A stretch of 64,000 bases of DNA, taken from Ilyobacter_A sp963675185 (GTDB lineage Bacteria; Fusobacteriota; Fusobacteriia; Fusobacteriales; Fusobacteriaceae). A program made the translations under genes and the position numbers. The notes beneath the pieces were generated by a model. It was not told where the DNA came from. It saw only the letters and a list, made by a program, of their open reading frames with translations, and did not search any database. This document shows, one piece after another, positions 32,667-41,600 of the stretch. Position 1 is the first letter of the stretch. Every line of letters begins with the position of its first letter. The stretch lies in the NCBI GenBank assembly GCA_963675185.2, contig CAXXOH010000002.1, forward strand, positions 248,001 through 312,000, in the 5' to 3' direction.

Positions 32667-33854
32667 TCAATTTCTCATAATTTCTATAGGATTATATTTT
32701 GTGGCTTTAAACGCTGCATAAAAAGAGGCTATAGTTGCGACAACTACGCCGATTAAAAAATAGTTAAAGCACATATTTAAATCTACAACTGCGAACATTT
32801 TTTCAGGAATTAACATGTCCAATCCCATCTCTTTGTACATCTCTACAGGGAGAGGAATTCCATACATTGAAACTATTACATTTGTGATCAATCCCAATAT
32901 CAGTCCTATCCCGCTGCCAATTACACCAATAAAAAAACCTTCCAAAATAAAAAGCAGCACAATTCTGGAATTTTTCATTCCCATTGCCATTAAAACCCCA
33001 ATCTCCTTTTCTCTCTCAAACATCGCCATTAACATTGTATTTGCAATGCCGACTGCCGCCATTAAAAGTATCAAATAACTAATAGCGTTACTCGCCTTTC
33101 CTTTAAATTTCATAAGCTCTATTATATCTTCTAGCTCCTCTTCATAGCTAACCACATCTGCACTGTTTTTCATGATTTTCACTTTATTTTCATTCAATTC
33201 ACTCATCACAACTACATCATTTATCTGTTCGGTTTTCAAGAACTTTTTCGCAAAGTTAATGTCAACAAAAACTGTACCCTCATCTATTAAATTATTCTTT
33301 GTCCTGATTATTCCATCTATTTTCATATCGTAGGCGTTGATGCTTTTGTTTACTGTTCTGCCAACTATTGTTATTTCATCCCCTAGCTCTACCCCGAGAG
33401 TCTCGGCCACTCCGCTGCCAACTACAACACTGTCTTCATTTGCTAAAAACACACCCGATAGTATGCTCTCATCACGCTGAAATATACTGTTCTCCTGCTC
33501 TTTGTATACACCCAAAAATTTAACCGGGATTTCATTCTCACCGTTTCCAACCGTTCCATTAAAAGAAAGTCTTATTGAAAACGGCTCATCCGCCAACATC
33601 TCTTTTATTCTATCCTCTTCCAGTAAAAATTCTATCTGCTCATTATCCTCTCTTTCTTCAAAATAGTTTTCGCCATAAATTTTATACTTTCCAATATCTG
33701 TTGTAATATATGTTTTCACTGCATCTTCTATGAACCCTTTTAATATCCCGTCATAAAAAATTGCTAAGTATATACCGAATACCAAAACCGACATTGTCAA
33801 AAATGTCCTTTTTTTATGACGAAACATATTTTTAAAAGCCATTTTCAGCAACAT
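32667..33854 (-). CDS. ABC transporter permease, FtsX/MacB-LolC type
   Basis: Same architecture as its neighbour: MLLKMAFKNMFRHKKRTFLTMSVLVFG, periplasmic domain, and LMAAVGIANTMLMAMFEREKEIGVLMAMGMKNSRIV. ATG 33854 is preferred because it aligns with the start of the neighbouring permease; an ATG at 33884 would overlap the TetR gene by 7 nt and cannot be ruled out. Twelve bp upstream of the second permease gene. Confidence 0.86.
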   Translation of the reverse strand: MLLKMAFKNMFRHKKRTFLTMSVLVFGIYLAIFYDGILKGFIEDAVKTYITTDIGKYKIYGENYFEEREDNEQIEFLLEEDRIKEMLADEPFSIRLSFNGTVGNGENEIPVKFLGVYKEQENSIFQRDESILSGVFLANEDSVVVGSGVAETLGVELGDEITIVGRTVNKSINAYDMKIDGIIRTKNNLIDEGTVFVDINFAKKFLKTEQINDVVVMSELNENKVKIMKNSADVVSYEEELEDIIELMKFKGKASNAISYLILLMAAVGIANTMLMAMFEREKEIGVLMAMGMKNSRIVLLFILEGFFIGVIGSGIGLILGLITNVIVSMYGIPLPVEMYKEMGLDMLIPEKMFAVVDLNMCFNYFLIGVVVATIASFYAAFKATKYNPIEIMRN

Positions 33855-33877
33855 TCCAAACCACAACCCTTCCGTTT

Positions 33878-34512
33878 TCACCATTTAAATTTATCAAAAT
33901 TGAAATAATCATGTTCCAAGCCCAACACTTTTATCAGTATATCCTTTTTCGCTTCCAACATTTTCTCCCGATACCCTCTATCGTTTAACAACTTTTCTAT
34001 ATCACCTGTATATGACAGCATAACAACTAAATGCGAGCTTAGCTCCTCTACATTTTCTATTTTAAAATTCCCCTCTTTTTTCACTTGATAGATTATTTTT
34101 GAAAATGTTTCATCCATAAATTCAAATCTTTTTCTCGTTAATTTTTGATATATTTTTTCATTCTCTTTTTTCAATAAAAAATTCATAAGGCTGTTTAAAT
34201 ACTCTTTTTCTTTCAATTTACTCTCGTATATTTTTTCAAATAACAGCTTTAATTTCTCAAGTCCATTTATGTCTTTTTCCATTATTTCATTCACTATCCC
34301 TTGGTATCCTTCCATCATTATGTCTATCATTTGGTCTAGCAGCTCGTCCTTTGATTTAAAATAATGGTAAAATGTTCCTTTTGCTATTCCCACCTCTTTT
34401 ACTATATCGTTTACTGAAGTTTCATCAAATCCATTGATTGAAAACAATTTTTTAGCTACTCCTATTATTTTTTTTTTCTTTCTTCTGTTTTTTTTACTGC
34501 TATCGCCATCAT
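33878..34512 (-). pseudogene. TetR/AcrR family regulator, frameshifted in an A10 tract
   Basis: From ATG 34512 or 34509 (after AAAGGTG) the frame reads MAIAVKKTEERKK and hits TAA just after ten A residues (34468-34477). One more base would continue into IIGVAKKLFSINGFDETSVNDIVKEVGIAKGTFYHYFKSKDELL, a perfect TetR HTH, and then a ligand domain to 33878. The body alone (from TTG 34447) lacks helix 1. Either a one-base deletion, a slippage or phase-variable tract, or a sequencing error. A TetR-like palindrome lies upstream. It would control the permease operon that follows. Confidence 0.8.
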
Positions 34513-34534
34513 TTTCACACCTTTCTCTCTAAAA

Positions 34535-34551
34535 ACCGACCGTCGGTCGGT
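34535..34551. promoter_or_regulatory. TetR-type operator ACCGACCG-T-CGGTCGGT
   Basis: A 17-bp perfect palindrome 23 bp upstream of the TetR start codon and just downstream of a weak TTAAAA-17-TAGACA promoter. Form and place fit autoregulation by the TetR protein. A second palindrome, TAGTAGTCTACTA, lies at 34560-34572. Confidence 0.75.
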
Positions 34552-34629
34552 ATGTCTATTAGTAGTCTACTACATTTTTAATCCCCTTAAAGTAGCTCCA
34601 GTTATTTTTATGCCGGTTATTTAATTTCT

Positions 34630-34705
34630 CAACTATATATATAGTTGGAATAAGTATCTTATAATTAAAAAAACTCGCCATTAAATATTAAGCGAGCTTT
34701 TTGTG
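34630..34705. other. Palindrome and weak terminator at the edge of the IS21
   Basis: CAACTATATATATAGTTG (34630-34647) is a perfect 18-bp palindrome. An imperfect CTCGC/GCGAG stem (34674-34696) with T runs follows. The stretch separates the TetR operon from IS21 and has no gene. Confidence 0.4.
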
Positions 34706-34764
34706 TTTTGCAACTAATTTTTCCAAAAAGTTGCCAATAATTTTCCATTGAAAAACACTACATT

Positions 34765-35490
34765 TTAAATACCATTTATGGTTGAATTTTTCAGCCTGTA
34801 ACTTTCTCCTGTAAAGCAGACCAGATGACTGTGATGAATTACCCGGTCTATTATGGCGCTTGTCAGTTTCTTGTCCAGAAATATTGAGTTCCATTTGCTG
34901 AACTCCAGATTGGTAGTTATTATGATACTTCTCCTTTCATAACAATCCGCAATTACTTGAAAAAGCAGCTCTGCCCCTTTCATAGCCAGCGGAATGTAGC
35001 CCCATTCATCACAGATCAATAAGTCATATTTTGAGAGTGAGCTCATGTATCTTCTGAGCTCACTTTTTTCATACGCATCTATTAGCTCGTTAACTAAATT
35101 AGCTACTTTAAAAAATCTTACTTTTTTTCCTGCGTTGCAAGCCTCTACACCTATTGCTGTTGCCAGATGTGTTTTGCCAGTTCCAACAGGGCCGTAAAAT
35201 ATTAAATTCTCGTTTCTTTCAATGAAAGTTCCCAGCCGTAGTTCCTCGATACTTATCGTCTCTGGAAGCTCTATTTCCCTAAAATCATAATCGGAAAAAT
35301 TTTTATAGACATCAAACTTAGCCTGCTTCAAAAGCCTGTTTTTCCTGTTTATCTGCTGGTACTCGAGAGCTTTCTCAAGAACCTTAGTTAGGTATTCTTC
35401 CTTTGAGGTGAACGGGATATCTTCAAAATCATCTAAAAATTCATGGCCAAGCCTCAGCTTCTTACAGTACTTAACTAAAAGATCTCTCAT
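34765..35490 (-). CDS. istB: IS21 helper ATPase IstB
   Basis: AAA+ ATPase that assists IstA in target choice. Walker A GPVGTGKTHLATAIG, Walker B DLLICDEWGYIPL, and RRSIIITTNLEFSKW. 241 aa, full length. Its ATG overlaps the istA stop (ATGA), with GGAGG just upstream. Confidence 0.96.
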   Translation of the reverse strand: MRDLLVKYCKKLRLGHEFLDDFEDIPFTSKEEYLTKVLEKALEYQQINRKNRLLKQAKFDVYKNFSDYDFREIELPETISIEELRLGTFIERNENLIFYGPVGTGKTHLATAIGVEACNAGKKVRFFKVANLVNELIDAYEKSELRRYMSSLSKYDLLICDEWGYIPLAMKGAELLFQVIADCYERRSIIITTNLEFSKWNSIFLDKKLTSAIIDRVIHHSHLVCFTGESYRLKNSTINGI

Positions 35491-36995
35491 CCCTCCTCTC
35501 CCTTCCTTTTAATAAGCGCATCATATACCTCAAAGTTTATGTTAAACTCATTTATTCTGGGCACATGCTCTTCGAGTTCGATATCTTCAATCTTTGAGTT
35601 TCTCTCCATATAGCTGTGATAATAGAGGAGTATAATCTCAGGATCATTCTTATTTTCATCTAATACCTGTTGCAAAACATGTATTGCAACTTCCATCGAG
35701 GAGTTGATAAGTATTTTTTCAAGAACCTTTAGAGCCTTTCTTTTATGTGTATCAGAGAGACTTTTTAGATATTTGCGCCAAATTTCAGGAAGAGATTGAA
35801 AGAAATCTGTAGCCTCCAGCGCTCTTACTTTTTTTATGATGAGAGGAAGGTGTTCCATCCAAGAGGTACTCACATAATTATTTCGTCCAAAATGTCTATT
35901 GTGAGATATCAACAGCTTATGGTCTTTATCTAAAATCTCTATCTTGTGAGCGCTTACTTTCGCTAAAACCTCTTGATTCTTTAGCGAGGGACTAATGGAA
36001 TACTTGTTTGTATCCACCTCAATCATCCCATATTTATTGATTTTTCTATACATCAGCTTAAAGATGTCAAAGTCTTTTGTATTTATTGGAAGCATATACT
36101 CCCTGTCTACTGCAGCTAATTCTGCAAAACTTTTTCCTTTTAGATAATGTTTTCTATTATTATCCTCATTGCACTTGGCGAGTAACTCTCTGTTAAACTC
36201 ATCTATACTATTTATCTCAGGAATTGGGACCAGGAAATTTCTCCTAAAATACCCAACTTTGTTTTCAACATTTCCCTTCTCATTCCCACTTGCAGGATTG
36301 CAAAATACGGGCTTAAAGTTAAAGTGTGCGCAAAACCTTTGAAATGAGTCATTTAGTATTCTATCCCTTTTGTGTTTCAACAAAACTGCTGCTGAAAGAT
36401 TATCAAACCATATTTCTCTAGGTACAGCACCTAGATGCTCAAATATGTTCTTGAGCCCCTGAAGCAGACATTCCGTGGTTTCGCCTCTAAACATCTGCAT
36501 GTACCCCGCATTGCTGTACGGAAGAGTCAAAACCAACATGCTGCCCTTAGTCTCCTTGCCATTTTCGACAAACGAAGCCTTGCCGAAATCTACCTGCGCT
36601 GCTCCGGGAAGATGATTAAGCTTTAGATACTGGTTCGAATCTAAATCTAACTCTTGTTTTTTTGCTGCCACATATTTTGCAAGAGTTCTGTACGCTATAT
36701 TTAGTTCATCTTTAAATTTTTCCTGAAGTCTCGCATAGATTCTTTTTGCAGTATGCCGTTGTTTATGTGGTTTTCCAATATCGCTATCAAGCCATTTATC
36801 TACCAAATCCTTGTATTGATCGATCTTTTTCTTTCTTTGAGCTTTAGAAGCAATATTTAAATTAAAGTCATCTGTTTCCTCGTATTTTTTAATTGTTTTG
36901 TATGAATGACCAGTTATCTCCTCTACTTTTCTGTAAGATAATCCTTGAATTTGTTTTAAATATTTGATACCATTTATTTGTGTCATTGAAAGCAT
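35487..36995 (-). CDS. istA: IS21 transposase IstA
   Basis: DDE transposase: N-terminal HTH (GLSYRKVEEITGHSYKTIKKY), first Asp in AAQVDFGKASF, second in WFDNLSAAVL, Glu in NEKGNVENKVGYFRR. 502 aa, full length with no interruption. ATG at 36995 follows AAAGGAGGAAAGG. Confidence 0.96.
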   Translation of the reverse strand: MLSMTQINGIKYLKQIQGLSYRKVEEITGHSYKTIKKYEETDDFNLNIASKAQRKKKIDQYKDLVDKWLDSDIGKPHKQRHTAKRIYARLQEKFKDELNIAYRTLAKYVAAKKQELDLDSNQYLKLNHLPGAAQVDFGKASFVENGKETKGSMLVLTLPYSNAGYMQMFRGETTECLLQGLKNIFEHLGAVPREIWFDNLSAAVLLKHKRDRILNDSFQRFCAHFNFKPVFCNPASGNEKGNVENKVGYFRRNFLVPIPEINSIDEFNRELLAKCNEDNNRKHYLKGKSFAELAAVDREYMLPINTKDFDIFKLMYRKINKYGMIEVDTNKYSISPSLKNQEVLAKVSAHKIEILDKDHKLLISHNRHFGRNNYVSTSWMEHLPLIIKKVRALEATDFFQSLPEIWRKYLKSLSDTHKRKALKVLEKILINSSMEVAIHVLQQVLDENKNDPEIILLYYHSYMERNSKIEDIELEEHVPRINEFNINFEVYDALIKRKGEEG

Positions 36996-37132
36996 TCCTT
37001 TCCTCCTTTAAACAAGTTAGCCCTTATTTAAAGGATATTTTATTGTGGAGTGTTTTTCAATGGCATTTTTTTTGGATTTTTAGTGGCAATATCTTGGAAT
37101 TATATTATGCCATAAACAGCTTTTTATAAAAC

Positions 37133-37297
37133 CTAGATTGTCAAATTAATTTTTTCTTGATCTTTATTATTTTCTTTTACTTCATCTAAGTAAGATTTAT
37201 CTATAAAATTTTAAATATTATCATAATAATTTTTTAATTCAACAGCAACTGTATAAATATAACCTCCAGCTTTATTTATTTCTTTTTTATCAGTCAT
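37133..37297 (-). pseudogene. Fragment of an unknown cassette gene (in-frame stop)
   Basis: ATG 37297 opens MTDKKEINKAGGYIYTVAV, TAA after 28 codons (37211), and the same frame continues FIDKSYLDEVKENNKDQEKINLTI to TAG at 37133. No family recognised. It lies 33 nt behind the third attC-like site and about 40 bp before the IS21 end, so it is probably the remains of a fourth cassette. GCATAAT at 37110-37104 could be the start of its own attC, cut by IS21. Confidence 0.4.
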
Positions 37298-37329
37298 ACT
37301 AATATCTCATCTCTATTAAATGCAATGTT

Positions 37330-37413
37330 GCATAACGGTAATGTATCACTGAAGGATTTTGCGAAGCAAAATCTTGCCCGAAGGGTCGGCGAAGCCGAAC
37401 CGTGATGCTATGA
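37330..37413 (-). repeat. attC-like recombination site C (after the histidine kinase gene)
   Basis: On the minus strand the site ends in GTTATGC (R', 37336-37330) and opens near GCATCAC (37408-37402), one mismatch from the complement of R'. Between are two UUCG-type hairpins, GGTTCGGCTTCGCCGACC and GATTTTGCTTCGCAAAATC, and ATCAC/GTGAT pairing. It starts 10 bp after the kinase stop codon. The R'' core is degenerate, so this is the weakest of the three sites. Confidence 0.55.
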
Positions 37414-37422
37414 TATCTGGAG

Positions 37423-38532
37423 TCATTTTGTTCTTAACGGCAATTTAAATATAAATGTCGTTCCTTCTTTAATTTCACTTTTAACTTCAACTATACCATT
37501 ATGTGCATTTATTATTTTCTTCACAATTGCTAATCCTAATCCTGTGCTTTTACTCATATCAATTGTTTTATTTGAGAGATTATAATACGGTTGAAAAATC
37601 ATTGATAATTTGTCTTCAGGAATTCCGATCCCTTCATCCTTTATTTCAGTTATTAAATAATTCTCTTTTACAAATACATTGACAGTAATCGAAGTATTAT
37701 CCTCAGAATATTTGAATGAATTAGATAATATATTATTTAATACTTGAATTATTTTATCAGCATCAAATAAAAACATTGGTATTTTAGAGTGAAAATTTAA
37801 CATTATTTTAATTTTTCGTTTTGATAATAGTCTTTGAAAATCTATGATTTCTTTCAATATATCAGAATAATTGTTTAATTTTAAATCCAGTGATAATTTG
37901 CCTGATTCAATTTTCGAATAATCTAAATAATTATTTACAAGATTTACAATATAGTCACTTTTGTTTGAAATAGTATCTAAATAATCGATAGCTTTTTGAG
38001 GCAAATAAGAACTATATAAACTTGTGATTAATTCGGCCATTCCTTTGATAACAGTTAACGGACTTCTGATATCATGAGCAGCCATTCCAATGAAGTAATT
38101 TTTTTCATCCTTTAATTGTATGAGTTTTTTTTCATATTCTTTTTGAAGAGTAACATCCTCAATGGCGAGTAAAATTAATTCAGAGTTATCCTTTGTGTTT
38201 TGTATTTTGCGACCGTTAAGTTTCATTATCTTTTTACCAATATTTTCAAATGTATGTTCAACCAAATAATCTTCAAAAATATTATTTTTCTGCAATATTT
38301 CTTCTAGTAACTGTCGTAATTCAGGAATATCCCATTGTTGATTTCCTAAATTATATAACAATTCATTTATTGTATTTTTTTTAGAAACCTTAAATATTTT
38401 ATAAAATGATTTATTGACATATATTACCGTGAGATTAGAATTGAGAATAATTAGAGGTTCACGAATTGTGTCTATAATATTTCTAATAAATTCTAATTCG
38501 TCATAATTATTTCGATTTAATTGATCGCTCAT
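37423..38532 (-). CDS. Cytosolic PAS-domain sensor histidine kinase (cassette gene)
   Basis: 369 aa without membrane segments. PAS domain at about 15-130 (DTIREPLIILNSNLTVIYVNKSFYKIFKVS, of the type fused to CheB/CheR-like proteins), HisKA dimerisation helix with phospho-acceptor H153 (GMAAHDIRSPLTVIKG), and HATPase with DEGIGIPEDKL and STGLGLAIVKK. No response regulator is adjacent. It lies between attC-like sites B and C, so it is read as an integron cassette cargo. SD GAAAGGA. AT-rich like the rest of the array. Confidence 0.9.
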   Translation of the reverse strand: MSDQLNRNNYDELEFIRNIIDTIREPLIILNSNLTVIYVNKSFYKIFKVSKKNTINELLYNLGNQQWDIPELRQLLEEILQKNNIFEDYLVEHTFENIGKKIMKLNGRKIQNTKDNSELILLAIEDVTLQKEYEKKLIQLKDEKNYFIGMAAHDIRSPLTVIKGMAELITSLYSSYLPQKAIDYLDTISNKSDYIVNLVNNYLDYSKIESGKLSLDLKLNNYSDILKEIIDFQRLLSKRKIKIMLNFHSKIPMFLFDADKIIQVLNNILSNSFKYSEDNTSITVNVFVKENYLITEIKDEGIGIPEDKLSMIFQPYYNLSNKTIDMSKSTGLGLAIVKKIINAHNGIVEVKSEIKEGTTFIFKLPLRTK

Positions 38533-38557
38533 TATTTTTTCCTTTCAACATGATTTC

Positions 38558-38621
38558 ATATAACGGATTGAGAGCAGACGTAGTAGTGGTTTTCTATTTC
38601 GTCTGCTCTTTTGTTAGATGC
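38558..38621 (-). repeat. attC-like recombination site B (after the STAND gene)
   Basis: Minus strand: R'' GCATCTAAC (38621-38613), perfect 10-bp stem AGAGCAGACG / CGTCTGCTCT (38609-38600 / 38580-38571), R' GTTATAT (38564-38558). It starts 2 nt after the stop codon of the 1876-aa gene. The R'' is the exact complement of GTTAGATGC at the other edge of that gene (44293-44285), as expected for one excisable cassette. Confidence 0.8.
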
Positions 38622-38623
38622 TT

Positions 38624-41600
38624 TTATTTGGGATTTAAATTAGTTTCGAATTCAAACTTTAAATCAAATTGTGTTGTAAGTTTTTCTGCTAAATCTTTTT
38701 TACAAACCCATCTTTGCAAATGTGGGATAGTATTTTGACTAAATGGAGAAATATTATCTGTTCCAATTAAAATTTCTAACCTGATGATATCTCCCTCTGA
38801 ATTTTTTAATACAATATTATCATTAATATATTCAGAGTTGAATTTAAGCCCTTTTGTAAGTAATGTAGTTGGAAATAAATAGATTGAATCATTTTGAAAC
38901 AAAGATATTCCCACATTCTTTCCAAAAAGATAATTGCCAAAATTCATGTCTACATATGAATCAATGAAATTCGATAAGAATATCTCAGGAGGATTAAATA
39001 CTACACAATCGTCATCTATTCTAGGTCCCGAATCAATATAAGAGTTATAAAATATTTCTTGATATTTATTTTCTAAAAGTCCAACGATTGAGGCAGCTAA
39101 TATTACTTCGTCATCTTTCAAATTATGATGTAATAACTCTTTCCAGTCTTGTTCAGAATAATTAAATATTTTCTCAGAAAAAATAGTTTCTTCAATAGTT
39201 TCATAATTATAAAAAAGAACACTTTCGTTTGTTGTATAAAAAATTCCTTGAACTAAATCAAGCAATTTTGGTTTAGGAACTGAATTATAAATAAATTGAT
39301 AAAGCACTTTATCAAATGAAATTTCATAATTTGAAAAGACTCTTTTCATTCCATAGTTTATATCATCTGAATAAAAATCTAATTCCTCAATAAAGTTTTG
39401 AACGTTTGAAATGGTATATTGCTTAAACTCATCAATAGAATCGGAGTCTTTAATCATAAGCTCTAAAAACCTTAATCGTTTAGAAATAATTATCTCTCCT
39501 ACCACTAATCTATCGTTTTCGTTACTATTAAATATTGCAATTTCTCTATTATTTTGAACTGGGTCCTTTAATTCTGTAATAGGTTCACTCCATTCAATAT
39601 TAAACCTTTCTGTATTAGTTGATAATTGATAATTAATTAAAACTAACAGAAGTCCTAATTTCTCATAAATTGAATTCGTTTTGTTAAATAATTCTTCAAT
39701 TTTATCTATTTGGTTTTTTATGTCATTCCCATAAATTCTTGCAATTTTCATAAAAAGAAAATAAAGTATTTGTTTGTTGAAAAGATTAGTTCCCCCATAA
39801 TATTCTAATATCTCAGGAAAGATATTCTTATATTTTTTAAATAATTCATATAATCCTTTTAATGTGTATTCAACTCGATTTGAAGAATCACTTTGTAAAT
39901 TCATTAATAAAATCTTACTTAAATAAACTTCAAAACAACTATTAAAATTGTTTTTTTTAGTAAAGTCTAATTTATAATTTATTGGTTTTAGAATTCTAGA
40001 TTCAATAATTGATTCGTGTAACTTCGAAATTTTCATATAATGTTTTTCAACGATTTCTTCACAACTTTCATTAAGAAAGCACCTACTAACGAATTCAATT
40101 TTATTATTTAATTCGTAAATATATTCTTCATTTTTTTCGAATATTTTACTAATTAATACCCATTTATTTTCAATACTTGTTAGTTTGGAGAATAATGTCT
40201 CTGCTATTTCCGCGTATCCGGAGTGTGTAAAGCTATATCGAATATCCTTTGTCAACAAAATTTTAAGTACGCTTTCATATTCAGATTGAAATGAAATTTT
40301 CTCTTCTAAGCGCCTTAAAAGCTCTTGTCCATATTTATAATCACTATAGTCTTTGGAATGCTCAAATTGAAAAAACAAATCATCGAGGGTTAATTCAGTA
40401 AAATTAATAATATCTTCGCTATAGGTATTATTGCTCTCCTTTTCAATAATCTTATAATCTTTAACAATATCTCCATATCCCCTTTTTTCGATATTTTTTT
40501 TAAATTTGAATAATCTTTCAGTGTCATGAGAAATAATTGGAACAGTATTACCAATGAAAAAACTCCACAATGAATTAATTTCATCTCTACTAAAAAAATT
40601 TTCTTCTATTAATTCATTGATACTATCCAATAATTCATATCTATGTTTTAGAAAGAAAAATTTATCAATTTGAACAAAATAAAACAGTTGGGAAAAGTTA
40701 TCTTTAATAACGGATTTAAATATCCTTCTATTAATTAATGAACTCAATCTATTATCAGAAATTTCACTTACATTTGAATTTAATGAAAATAGTCTGCTAC
40801 TATATTTTTTCCAATTTGTTTTATTAAAATTGCAAAGAATTGAATATATTTCTCCTAATGAATTTAACGAGTATTCTTTATGATTCGTATATCCTATTGG
40901 AAATTCTTTTAGAAATCCTTTTCCAAACTGAATCTCATTTTTCGTAAAAATAATTTGAGATGAATCAAAAAAACGATTAATGATTATATTTCTATCTCGT
41001 AAGTCATATTCGAAAAGAAAGCTGTCTTGAGAAAATAGTTTTTTATACATTAACTTTAGATTAGAAACTTCACCAATTTTAATTAAAAACTGACTAATTA
41101 TTTCAAAATTTCGCGGAAAATAATTTTCTTGATTTAAACTCTCAGAAAACTCATTAATAATAAAACTTTGAACTTGAGCAGGGAACTTTTCAAAAAAAGA
41201 AACGATTAATCTTAAATATAATTTATCTCCCTTAAATATTGCGTTCGAAGCTATATTTAAAATACATATACTAAGTGCTTCATTTATATCAAGTATTGTT
41301 AAATCTTTGAAATCTGTTTTAAAGCTTAAGCCGAGTTTTTTAAAGCCATTTATTAAAATTAGCTCACTATCATTATGATGATACTTCTTGTTAGTTAAAT
41401 CTTTATCACAGTATCCCGATATAAAACTAATTTCCATTTCATGTGGGTATGAGTAATCTCCAAAATCATTGAAATCTTCCGAAATGGTTTCAAAATAATA
41501 TTCTCTTTGATAATCTAAAATAATTGATAAAAAAATTAAAGTACTAGATGTTATTGAAAACTTTTTATTTGCGAGTCTATCCAAAATAGTTTTACATACT

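Larger units (their letters stand above)
34703..37092 (-). mobile_element. IS21-family insertion sequence, apparently intact
   Basis: Carries istA and istB in the usual overlapping order. Ends share inverted repeats: TTGCAACTAATTTTTCC at the left (about 34707) against TTGCCACTAAAAATCC on the opposite strand at the right (about 37089), plus an inner CCATTGAAAAACACT repeat on both sides. Exact tips and target duplication could not be fixed by eye. Confidence 0.88.

Noticed and set aside
35487..36995. istA/istB as part of a Tn7-like or CRISPR-associated transposon
   Set aside because: Only the two IS21 genes and IS21-type ends are present; no tnsC/tniQ-like or cas genes adjoin.
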